Positions 36,698 through 44,555 of a stretch of 64,000 nucleotides of DNA are shown in pieces; within the stretch, counting starts at the first letter, position 1; every line of letters begins with the position of its first letter. Source of the DNA: XYD12-FULL-36-8 sp964613805. GTDB lineage: Bacteria > Bacteroidota > Ignavibacteria > Ignavibacteriales > Ignavibacteriaceae. A model generated the notes under the pieces. That model was not told the origin of the DNA. It saw only the letters and a program-made list of their open reading frames with translations, and made no database searches. The stretch covers positions 1-64,000 of the forward strand of contig CAZTJF010000001.1 of NCBI GenBank assembly GCA_964613805.1. The letters run 5' to 3'. A program made the translations under genes and the position numbers.

Positions 36698-38110
36698 TTA
36701 GCCGTTTCCTTTCTCTGTAACAGGTCCTAAAAATGATGTCTTAACTTCCTTTAACAGTTTCTTGTTCGAATAAACAGAAATAGTAATTGGCGTATTCATT
36801 TTGCTGATTGATGATTTGGGTAAAATAAGCAGGAATTTCGAATCATGTTTTTCTTGAGGTTTTAAATTTATTTCATCACCAAGCAATTTTAATTCACCTT
36901 CAGCATCTTTAATCTTTAGTTCAATCGGAGCAGGATTGAATGTTTTATTGATAATGTTCAGGTCATAAATATTGCTGAACTTATCATTGGGCTGTGCCTG
37001 AAAAAGCAATCCTGGAGTTCGCAAAATGTTTATTGAAAAATCACTTCTTGTTAACAATAAGTAGCTTAAGACTGAGAGAATAACCACAAGTATAGTGGAG
37101 TACAGAGCCATTCTCGGTGTGAAGTGAAATTTTTCTTTCTTTTCAATGCCGCGAAGTGAATCGTATCTTATCAATCCTCTTGGACGGTTAATTTTATCCA
37201 TGACAGCATCACAAGCATCAATACAAGCCGAACAGTTTACACATTCAAGCTGAATACCGTTTCGTATATCAATTCCTGTTGGACAAACATCAACACACAA
37301 ATAACAATCTATGCAATCACCTTGATTTTCTCTTGCCGCATTCTTTTTAAGTTTGCCTCTTGGTTCACCGCGCACATTATCGTAAGCAATTACGATTGAG
37401 TCTTGATCAAGAAGAACTCCTTGAAGTCTGCCGTACGGACAAACAATAGTGCAAGCCTGCTCACGGAAGTAAGAAAAAACCCAATAGAAAACTCCCGAAA
37501 ATAAAAGCATCGAAATGAATCCTGTTAAATGTTTTGACGGAGGAGCAGTAATAATTTTTGTTAGTTCATCAATTCCAATTATATATGAAAGAAAAATGTT
37601 TGAGATAAAAAATGCAATTGCAAAAAATATAATTTGCTTTACTGTTTTCTTAAAAATTTTGTTTGATGTCCATGGTGCTTGATTTAACTTTTTCTGCTCC
37701 TTAAAATCACCTTCTATCCAATACTCGATTTTTCTAAAAACCATTTCCATGAATAATGTTTGCGGACAAGCCCAACCGCAAAATACTCGTCCAAATATTA
37801 CCGTGAATAAAATTATGAAGACTGCGAGTGCGATTATTGCAAGAGCGAATAAATGGAAATCGTGAGGACCGAATGGAATGGAAAACAAAATAAAATTTCT
37901 GTTCGGAAAATCGAAAAGTAAAAATGGATGTCCATTAACTTTAACAAATGGAGCAATTACTAAAAATAGGATTAAGAATATGCTTACAATAGTCCGGGCG
38001 TTATAGAAACGGCCTGATGGTTTTTTAGGATAAATCCATTGTCGTTTTCCTTCCTTCGTAACAGTAGCGAGATGGTCGCGGAAGGATTCCTCGGTTTTAG
38101 CATCACCCAT
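36698..38110 (-). CDS. ccoG: CcoG cytochrome c oxidase accessory protein (4Fe-4S, membrane)
   Basis: A 470-residue membrane protein of the CcoG/FixG/RdxA family, which reduces copper for the cbb3 oxidase. N-terminal membrane segments contain FGRVFCGWACPQTLFMEMVFRKIEYWIEG and EQACTIVCPYGRLQG. A dicluster ferredoxin region (CIDCYLCVDVCPTGIDIR, CVNCSACIDACDAVMDK) follows, then a membrane segment and an Ig-like C-terminal domain. Length and order match the family. It is preceded by a 140-base gap with a TTCGATATTC repeat after ccoP and followed at once by ccoH. Confidence 0.96.
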   Translation of the reverse strand: MGDAKTEESFRDHLATVTKEGKRQWIYPKKPSGRFYNARTIVSIFLILFLVIAPFVKVNGHPFLLFDFPNRNFILFSIPFGPHDFHLFALAIIALAVFIILFTVIFGRVFCGWACPQTLFMEMVFRKIEYWIEGDFKEQKKLNQAPWTSNKIFKKTVKQIIFFAIAFFISNIFLSYIIGIDELTKIITAPPSKHLTGFISMLLFSGVFYWVFSYFREQACTIVCPYGRLQGVLLDQDSIVIAYDNVRGEPRGKLKKNAARENQGDCIDCYLCVDVCPTGIDIRNGIQLECVNCSACIDACDAVMDKINRPRGLIRYDSLRGIEKKEKFHFTPRMALYSTILVVILSVLSYLLLTRSDFSINILRTPGLLFQAQPNDKFSNIYDLNIINKTFNPAPIELKIKDAEGELKLLGDEINLKPQEKHDSKFLLILPKSSISKMNTPITISVYSNKKLLKEVKTSFLGPVTEKGNG

Positions 38111-38196
38111 TATTTCTTCTTACATCATTATAGTTATGTGCAATTTTGTTAATTCATTCAACACTCATAATTCCGTCCATCAAAGGGGAGTTAATG

Positions 38197-38249
38197 TTCG
38201 ATATTCGACAGTTCATTGCGTAATGAATATCGAATAAAGAATATCGATG
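38197..38249. repeat. GAATATCGA repeat between ccoP and ccoG
   Basis: TTCGATATTC (38197-38206) is inverted as GAATATCGAA (38225-38234), and a third GAATATCGATG follows at 38239-38249. The unit abuts the end of ccoP. The hairpin may affect the relative level of the assembly genes downstream; no T-run marks it as a terminator. Confidence 0.55.
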
Positions 38250-39107
38250 TTAGAGCTTTGACTGCTTTACGGAATCCTGCTCAACATAAAGAACACCCTC
38301 TGGCGCTTTTGGATTAGGAGGATTTGTTCCTCTAAGAGTCAAAATAAAACTTGAAACCTCCTGCATTTGTTTTGGATTAAGCTGCGTTTTCCAGCTTATC
38401 ATTCCTTTTTCCGGCACACCATTTTTCACTGTAGCAAAAATGTTTTTTATTCCGCCGCCATGAATCCAATAATCATCAGTAAGATTTGGCCCAACTAATC
38501 CGCCGCCTTTTTCAGTATGACATACTGCACAGTTCTTAACAAATATGTCCTTGCCAGAATTAAGTGCCGATACATCTGTTAAAGCTGTTAAAGTATTCTC
38601 ATCTAACAAAGCACCGGATTTAACCATTTCAATCCTTTTCAGTTCAGCCATTTTTATTTCCTCATTGTACTCGGTTGCCTGAACATCACCGGAAGATAAT
38701 ACGTGATAGAATATCATGTAAATAATTCCGAAAACAACTGTACCATAAAAAAGAAAATTGAACCACGGTGGAATTTTGTTATTAAGTTCACGAATACCAT
38801 CATAAGCATGGTCGAACATTAAATCTTTTTCTTTTTCAATCGGTTTAAGTCCTACCAAGTAGTCTTTTATTTTTTGAAATCCGAGAGAGAACTTGGTTTC
38901 CCGCTTAACTTCTTCACCCATTCCGAAGTAGAGAAACCCGATAACAATTAAAACCACTACAAATATTAGGGCAACAGCAACAATGTCGTAGTAGGATTTG
39001 GTTAATTCGCCGCTCTCAGTTTGTGCGAAAGTATTCTGCACAAAAAAGAAGAGAAGGATGAGCAATAATTGTTTGGTTGTTAATAGAGTTTTTTTTCTTA
39101 ATGACAT
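38250..39107 (-). CDS. ccoP: cbb3 oxidase subunit III (CcoP), single-heme form
   Basis: A 285-residue c-type cytochrome subunit that passes electrons to CcoNO. An extra N-terminal signal-like segment (LLLILLFFFVQNTFAQ) precedes a first membrane helix. The FixP_N-like part (DHAYDGIRELNNKIPPWFNFLFYGTVVFGIIY) follows, then one cytochrome c domain with CAVCH and the axial Met region (KGMISW). Textbook CcoP has two heme-binding CxxCH motifs; only one is present here. ATG 39107 with AAAGG upstream is preferred over GTG 39116, which overlaps that site and the ccoQ stop. Confidence 0.93.
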   Translation of the reverse strand: MSLRKKTLLTTKQLLLILLFFFVQNTFAQTESGELTKSYYDIVAVALIFVVVLIVIGFLYFGMGEEVKRETKFSLGFQKIKDYLVGLKPIEKEKDLMFDHAYDGIRELNNKIPPWFNFLFYGTVVFGIIYMIFYHVLSSGDVQATEYNEEIKMAELKRIEMVKSGALLDENTLTALTDVSALNSGKDIFVKNCAVCHTEKGGGLVGPNLTDDYWIHGGGIKNIFATVKNGVPEKGMISWKTQLNPKQMQEVSSFILTLRGTNPPNPKAPEGVLYVEQDSVKQSKL

Positions 39108-39108
39108 A

Positions 39109-39297
39109 TTATTCACCTTTTAAGTTTTGTGAATTGTTTTCAGGTTCAAGAGGTAATTGTGCCATTTTCTTTATATAACTTTTGTCCATTCTTATTATTC
39201 TAGCAGCAACAATTGTAAAGAAAAGCATGAAAATTATAAGAGCAATAGCCGCATAAACATCGGCACCGTTAATTGATTGAAGTACTTCCTTATACAT
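39109..39297 (-). CDS. ccoQ: CcoQ/FixQ-like small cbb3 oxidase subunit
   Basis: A 62-residue protein with one membrane helix (about 13-35: VYAAIALIIFMLFFTIVAARII) and a polar C-terminal tail, the shape of CcoQ. It sits between ccoNO (12-base gap) and ccoP (1-base gap), the normal place for this subunit, which stabilises the complex. Sequence alone is too short for a firm family call; context makes it convincing. Confidence 0.85.
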   Translation of the reverse strand: MYKEVLQSINGADVYAAIALIIFMLFFTIVAARIIRMDKSYIKKMAQLPLEPENNSQNLKGE

Positions 39298-39309
39298 GAC
39301 TATTCTTTC

Positions 39310-41439
39310 CTATCTATTTTCGGCTGTTTGATTTAATTTGATATCAGTTCCTAATCTTTGCAAGTAAGCGATCAGAGCAATAATCTCTTCATCACCCTCA
39401 ACACCGATTCCATTTTTTTGAAGGTCAAGCGCAATCTGCTGAGCTTGCTTTTGCAAATCGCCTTTTGCAATTATTTCATAATCTGCAGGGTAAGGCACAC
39501 CGAAATTTCTAAATGTTTTTATCTTTGCTTCAAGATTTGAATAATCTAGTTTGTTTGTTGTTAGCCATGGATAATTTGGCATTATAGAATTGGGAGACAT
39601 TGAGCGAGGATTTTCCATGTGATAATAATGCCATAAGTTTGGGTACTTCTTACCCTCTCTCCATAAATCTGGACCCGTTCGTTTTGATCCCCAAAGGAAT
39701 GGATGTTCATAAACATATTCTCCAGCTTTTGAGTATTCGCCATAGCGTTCAGTTTCAGATCTAAACGGGCGCACTAACTGTGAATGACAGCTATTACATG
39801 CTTCGCGGATGTAAAGATCTCTTCCTTCTAATTCTAATGGTGTGTACGGCTTTACGCTTGCAATTGTTGGAATGTTTGATTTAACCAAAAAAGTAGGAAT
39901 GAACTCAACTATTCCGCCAATCAATATCACCACAAGTGATAAAAGTGCAAATTGAATTGGTTTTCTTTCTAACCAGCGATGCCTGGTTTCTTTTTCAGAA
40001 TGTTGTGATGAACTAATTAATGCTGGTGCTTCAGCGTCTTCGTTATTGGTAAACTTACCTTGCTTGGCAGTTTTGATTAGGTTATAAACTCCCAAACAAA
40101 TTCCAGTGAAGTAAAGCAATCCGCCTGTGGCTCGAATCATATACATGGGAATAATCTGCAAAGTGGTTTCAAGGAAATTTGGATACTGTAAAGTTCCAAG
40201 CGGAGTAAATTCTTTCCACATCGAAGCTTGAGTTATCCCGGACCACCACATTGAAAGTGCATAGAATACAATTCCCAACGTGCCCAGCCAGAAATGTACA
40301 TTTGCCATTTTCTTAGAAAACAGTTCTGTTTTATACATTCTTGGAATTAGCCAATAAAGCATTCCAAAAGTTAGGAATCCATTCCAACCCAATGCTCCAA
40401 CATGAACGTGCCCAATAATCCAATCTGTAAAGTGAGCTATAGCATTAACATTTTTAAGTGACAGCATTGGACCTTCAAAAGTTGCCATACCATAAGCCGT
40501 AACCGCAACAACCATGAATTTTAGTATCGGGTCTGTTCTAACTTTATCCCAAGCACCTCTCAATGTTAAAAGACCATTTATCATTCCGCCCCATGAAGGG
40601 GCAATCAGCATGATTGAAAAAACAGTTCCTAATGATTGAGCCCAATCAGGTAATGCTGAGTATAGTAAATGATGGGGACCTGCCCAGATGTAAAGAAAGA
40701 TTAAAGCCCAAAAGTGAAGAATGGATAATTTATAAGAATAGACTGGTCTATTCGCAGCTTTCGGTAGATAGTAATACATCAATCCCAAGAACGGTGTTGT
40801 TAAGAAGAAAGCAACAGCATTGTGTCCGTACCACCATTGAACCAACGCATCTTGCACTCCGGCATATATTGGATAGCTTTTAAGAAAAGATACCGGAATC
40901 TCAATGGAGTTAACAATATGAAGAACAGCTACTGTTACCCATGTTGCAATATAAAACCAGATTGCAACATACATGTGACTTTCTCTTCGTTTGATGATTG
41001 TGCCAATCATGTTTATTCCAAATGCAACCCAAACCAAAGTGATTGCTATGTCAATCGGCCACTCAAGCTCAGCGTATTCTTTGCTGGTTGTAAACCCCAA
41101 AGGTAAAGTTATAGCTGCTGCTACAATGATCAATTGCCATCCCCAGAAATGAATATTGCTGAGCAAATCGCTGAACATTCTTGCTTTACACAATCTCTGG
41201 AGGGAATAATAAATTCCCATGAAGATGGCATTTCCCACAAAGGCAAATATCACCGCATTTGTGTGAAGTGGTCTGATTCTGCCGAAAGTCAGCCATGGAG
41301 TATTAAGGTTTAATGCCGGAATGAATAACTGAGTTGCAATTATTAATCCGACAAGCATTCCAACGACTCCCCAAAGCAAAGTTGCAATGGCAAAGTTTTT
41401 TACGATCTTATTATCATAACTGAATTTTTCAAGCTCCAT
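39310..41439 (-). CDS. ccoNO: cbb3-type cytochrome c oxidase, fused subunits I and II (CcoN-CcoO)
   Basis: A 709-residue fusion. Residues 1 to about 475 are CcoN, the heme-copper catalytic subunit with 12 or more membrane helices: RPLHTNAVIF (heme ligand), WWYGHNAVAFF and GPHHLLYSALPDW (copper-B histidines), IGHVHVGALGWNGF. A short hydrophilic linker leads to CcoO (about 490-709), with its membrane anchor, the heme c motif CNSCHSQLVRPF, and RTGPDLWREG ... HMENPRSMSPNSIMPNYPWL. The complex reduces oxygen at low concentration and pumps protons. GGAGG precedes the ATG. Such fusions are known in Bacteroidota-type oxidases. Confidence 0.96.
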   Translation of the reverse strand: MELEKFSYDNKIVKNFAIATLLWGVVGMLVGLIIATQLFIPALNLNTPWLTFGRIRPLHTNAVIFAFVGNAIFMGIYYSLQRLCKARMFSDLLSNIHFWGWQLIIVAAAITLPLGFTTSKEYAELEWPIDIAITLVWVAFGINMIGTIIKRRESHMYVAIWFYIATWVTVAVLHIVNSIEIPVSFLKSYPIYAGVQDALVQWWYGHNAVAFFLTTPFLGLMYYYLPKAANRPVYSYKLSILHFWALIFLYIWAGPHHLLYSALPDWAQSLGTVFSIMLIAPSWGGMINGLLTLRGAWDKVRTDPILKFMVVAVTAYGMATFEGPMLSLKNVNAIAHFTDWIIGHVHVGALGWNGFLTFGMLYWLIPRMYKTELFSKKMANVHFWLGTLGIVFYALSMWWSGITQASMWKEFTPLGTLQYPNFLETTLQIIPMYMIRATGGLLYFTGICLGVYNLIKTAKQGKFTNNEDAEAPALISSSQHSEKETRHRWLERKPIQFALLSLVVILIGGIVEFIPTFLVKSNIPTIASVKPYTPLELEGRDLYIREACNSCHSQLVRPFRSETERYGEYSKAGEYVYEHPFLWGSKRTGPDLWREGKKYPNLWHYYHMENPRSMSPNSIMPNYPWLTTNKLDYSNLEAKIKTFRNFGVPYPADYEIIAKGDLQKQAQQIALDLQKNGIGVEGDEEIIALIAYLQRLGTDIKLNQTAENR

Positions 41440-41468
41440 AGAGCTTCCTCCTTGATGATTTAAGTAAA

Positions 41469-41639
41469 TTATTCTTCAACTTTAGATTTTTGTTCATCTT
41501 CTAAAATTATTCTTACCGAAGGTGTGTAAGTATCTTTGTATTGACCGCTTTTAACAGCCCAAATAAATGCTATAAGAAAACCGAAAGCAACGAATAAACT
41601 GATTCCAATTAAAACAACTATGACTGTTATAACAGACCT
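41469..41639 (-). CDS. ccoS: CcoS-like cbb3 maturation protein; no standard start codon
   Basis: About 56 residues: one membrane helix followed by AFIWAVKSGQYKDTYTPSVRIIL, a close match to the CcoS signature (FxWAxxSGQYDDxxTPxxRIL). CcoS is needed to insert cofactors into cbb3 oxidase. It lies between ccoI, whose last codons it overlaps, and ccoNO. No ATG, GTG or TTG occurs in frame near the expected start: the family's usual Met-Ser-Val-Ile aligns with AGG-TCT-GTT-ATA at 41639-41628. It may use a rare start such as ATA or ATT, or rely on ccoI translation. The 5' end given is therefore approximate. Confidence 0.8.
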   Translation of the reverse strand, partial: RSVITVIVVLIGISLFVAFGFLIAFIWAVKSGQYKDTYTPSVRIILEDEQKSKVEE

Positions 41640-44056
41640 TCCCTTTTTGCTAAAAAGTTTGTAGATAATGTTGCAAATATAACAACAGAAATTGAACTAA
41701 TCGGCATCAATATGGCAGCAACTATTGGAGTTAATGCTCCTTCCAGCGCAAAGGTTAAACCGATTAGATTATAAACAAAAGAAATTATGAAACTTAGAAT
41801 AATGACTTTTATACTTTGCTTTGAATACTTTAAGAAGATTGTGATTTTATTCAGTTCGGATGCATCAAGAATTGCATCGCAAGCAGGTGAAAAGTTGCTT
41901 ATGTCTTCAGTTACTGAAACACCGATATTGCTTTGGGCCAATGCACCAGCATCATTTAAGCCATCACCTATCATTAAAACTTTTTTGTTGAATGACTGAA
42001 TCAACTTAATAAAATCCAATTTTTCTGATGGAGATTGTCTAAATCGAATTCTCGAACTGATACCGAATATTTTTCCCAGATTATCTTTTTCACCTTCATC
42101 ATCTCCTGAAAGAACAGATAAGTCATAATGTTTTGATAAATCTTTAATTGTACCTTCGATTCCTTCGCGGTAAACATTTGAAATGCTAAAGTTTCCGAAC
42201 ACTTCATCATCAATCGAAACAAAGACGTTCGTATTAAAATCAAATATTCTTTGTTCATGGGCGCTATCTGGGGGTAAATCTTGAGCCGTTACAAATACTT
42301 TTGAACCAAGTTTAATCTTTTTACCAAGAATTTCTCCTTCAATACCTTTTCCTTGCAATTCCTTGAAAGAATTCACATTTAAATTCGCCTGGCATTCAAG
42401 CGAATCAAAAATCTTTTTGCTAAGCGGATGAGTTGAGTTCTTCACAAGCGATTTTATCAAGATAAAATCAAGATCGGTCAGTTCTTTTCCCGAGTATTTT
42501 ATTTTTGATTCTGATGTTTGAGTGATAGTTCCGGTTTTATCAAACACTATTTGGTTTATTTTGGCAAGTTCTTCAATCACGTGAGCATTTTTAAGATAAA
42601 ATTTATTCTTGCCGAAAATTCTAATTGTATTACCTAACGTGAATGGAATTGAAAGAGCAAGCGCACAAGGACAAGCAACAATCAATACTGCTGTAAACAC
42701 ATTCATCGCTGTGTGAAAACTTGAAGGAAGCCAAAATAAGAATCCTGCAATTGCAATAAACAAAATAATTATTGTAAAATATTTACTAACCGTGTTAGAT
42801 ATTGTTGAAAACTTTGATTTGGTTTGATTTCTAAATGCCTCATTGTTCCAAAGCCGTGTGAGATAGCTTTGAGATACATCCTTAATTACTTCAAGCTCAA
42901 TTGCAGAACCAATTTGCTTACCGCCGGCATATACCATTTCACCTAAAACTTTGGGAGATAACTTAGACTCACCAGTGACAAAGCTGTAATCAATGTTTCC
43001 CTCACCGCCAAATATGACCGAATCTGCCGGAATAATTTCATTGTTGCGAATAATAATTCTATCTCCAACGTTGAGTTTTGAAACGGGGATAGAAAATTCC
43101 GAATCATCCCTTTTCAGAATTACTGATAGTGGAAAATACGATTTATAATTCCGTTCAAAATTCAAAGTTTCGTAAGTTTTATTTTGAAAGAATTTGCCAA
43201 TAAGTAGAAAAAACACAAGACCAGTCATTGAATCAAAATAACCAGCACCGGTTTGAGTAATAACCTCAAAGGCACTTCGCAGAAAAAGTAGAAGTATTCC
43301 GAGTGAAATAGGGACATCAATGTTTAAGATATTTTTCCGCAATCCTTTGAATGCAGAGATGAAATAATCTGAACTTGAATAAAAGAAAACTGGAAGCGAT
43401 AAAATCAGATTCAGCCAACCGAAAAATTTAATGAAAAAGCTATCACTCATGTCTATATTCAAGTATTCTGGAAAGCTGAGCAACATAATATTTCCAAAGC
43501 AAAAACCAGTAATACCAATCTTATAGATAAGCTTTTTGTTTGTTGATTGAAGTTTTTTCCCTTCTGCATCTTCTAAATTTATTTGCGGTTCATAACCAAT
43601 AGAGGTGAGAAGCTGAACCGTTTCTTTTAAACTAATTTTTTGCGGATTGGATTTTACTGTAACATTCTTTTTAAGAAAATTAACCTCGGAGTGAATGATT
43701 GCCGGATTTAACTTATACAGATTTTCTAACAGCCAAATACATGAGCTGCAGTGCATCTGCGGGATGTAGAATGTTGCGATGAAAAGTTTATCGTCTTTAA
43801 ACTCAGCAAGCTTATTTGCGATTTCTGGATCGTCAAGATAGTCGAAGTTCTTATGAATAAGATTTTGCGGGGTGATACCCGGAGTTTCATCAATTTGATA
43901 GTACTTGCAAAGGTTATTCTTTTCTAATATTTCATAAACTGCCTTGCATCCATTGCAGCAAAAAGATTTTCCATCTTCAATAATGCTGTTATCGCGGCAT
44001 TCAAGTCCGCAATGATAGCACAATGTTTTACTTATAATTTTGTCTTTGTCTTGCAT
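41627..44056 (-). CDS. ccoI: CcoI/FixI-type copper-translocating P1B ATPase
   Basis: An 809-residue heavy-metal P-type ATPase that supplies copper to cbb3 oxidase. The N-terminus has the cysteine-rich CcoI pre-domain (CYHCGLEC, FCCNGCKAVYEIL), then a heavy-metal-associated domain with CSSC (103-106). Membrane helices carry the ion-binding CPC in VACPCALALS. The phosphorylation site is FDKTGTITQT, the actuator has SFVTGES and the hinge GDGLNDAGALAQS. It is the first gene of the cco cluster, with about 500 gene-free bases upstream. Confidence 0.95.
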   Translation of the reverse strand: MQDKDKIISKTLCYHCGLECRDNSIIEDGKSFCCNGCKAVYEILEKNNLCKYYQIDETPGITPQNLIHKNFDYLDDPEIANKLAEFKDDKLFIATFYIPQMHCSSCIWLLENLYKLNPAIIHSEVNFLKKNVTVKSNPQKISLKETVQLLTSIGYEPQINLEDAEGKKLQSTNKKLIYKIGITGFCFGNIMLLSFPEYLNIDMSDSFFIKFFGWLNLILSLPVFFYSSSDYFISAFKGLRKNILNIDVPISLGILLLFLRSAFEVITQTGAGYFDSMTGLVFFLLIGKFFQNKTYETLNFERNYKSYFPLSVILKRDDSEFSIPVSKLNVGDRIIIRNNEIIPADSVIFGGEGNIDYSFVTGESKLSPKVLGEMVYAGGKQIGSAIELEVIKDVSQSYLTRLWNNEAFRNQTKSKFSTISNTVSKYFTIIILFIAIAGFLFWLPSSFHTAMNVFTAVLIVACPCALALSIPFTLGNTIRIFGKNKFYLKNAHVIEELAKINQIVFDKTGTITQTSESKIKYSGKELTDLDFILIKSLVKNSTHPLSKKIFDSLECQANLNVNSFKELQGKGIEGEILGKKIKLGSKVFVTAQDLPPDSAHEQRIFDFNTNVFVSIDDEVFGNFSISNVYREGIEGTIKDLSKHYDLSVLSGDDEGEKDNLGKIFGISSRIRFRQSPSEKLDFIKLIQSFNKKVLMIGDGLNDAGALAQSNIGVSVTEDISNFSPACDAILDASELNKITIFLKYSKQSIKVIILSFIISFVYNLIGLTFALEGALTPIVAAILMPISSISVVIFATLSTNFLAKREGLL

Positions 44057-44271
44057 TAAAAGAGTTTTTAGTTAAACATCTTAAAATTTTTATGGAAGAT
44101 TATCTGGGATAAAAACTGCCAAGTAATCAGAATTTTGGTCAACAAATTATGATTAAATCTGAAATAATAAAACCATTTTGGGATATGGGATTCTATTGAG
44201 CAACCTTGCTGAAATAATCTTTCATTTAATCAACAAATTACAACCAAAGGCGCTTTATACCACTCAAAGAT

Positions 44272-44410
44272 AAGGTGATGGGTTATTTCATCGGATGATT
44301 ACGATATTACTAAGGTTTCGAAGTTCCAATATTCATCTTATAGTAGTGTAGTAGGCGTAGTCGTTAACCTTAGTAAAAAACAAAAACAAATCAATAAACC
44401 TTATCACCTT
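44272..44410. mobile_element. Possible MITE-like hairpin element
   Basis: Two nested inverted pairs: AAGGTGAT (44272-44279) with ATCACCTT (44403-44410), and TTACTAAGGTT (44307-44317) with AACCTTAGTAA (44366-44376), the inner pair perfect over 11 bases. Between them GGGTTATT pairs loosely with AATAAACC. The whole could fold as a ~139-base imperfect hairpin, as non-autonomous miniature elements do. There is no coding content. No target duplication is evident. Confidence 0.4.
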
Positions 44411-44491
44411 CTTTGCAAAAACTATTTTACTTCAGTCAAGAGTTGGTATAATCCTCCAAGTCACCCTAAGTTCCCATTTCATAAGTGTGAT

Positions 44492-44505
44492 TTGAGCATT
44501 ATCAA
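44492..44505. promoter_or_regulatory. Candidate FNR/CRP-family box
   Basis: TTGAG-CATT-ATCAA matches the FNR consensus TTGAT-N4-ATCAA at 9 of 10 fixed positions. It lies 51 bases before the ABC exporter ATG, and about 440 bases from the cco cluster. FNR-type control of cbb3 loci is well known, but the position suits the exporter better, and a chance match in A/T-rich DNA is possible. Confidence 0.3.
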
Positions 44506-44555
44506 ACCCAAAATTGTTTTTTTAATTCACTTGCCAATTCATATCTTTCACCCCC

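Larger units (their letters stand above)
44057..44555. other. Gene-free 499-base region between ccoI and a divergent ABC exporter gene
   Basis: No convincing gene. This stretch must hold the promoters of the leftward cco cluster and the rightward ABC exporter. It contains a long imperfect inverted repeat (44272-44410) and an FNR-box-like sequence (44492-44505), described separately. The remaining sequence is A/T-rich without further structure that I can recognise. Confidence 0.7.

Noticed and set aside
44057..44555. A tRNA or other structured RNA gene in the largest gene-free region
   Set aside because: No cloverleaf, TTCGAATC-type arm or CCA end was found; the inverted repeats are explained better as a mobile hairpin.
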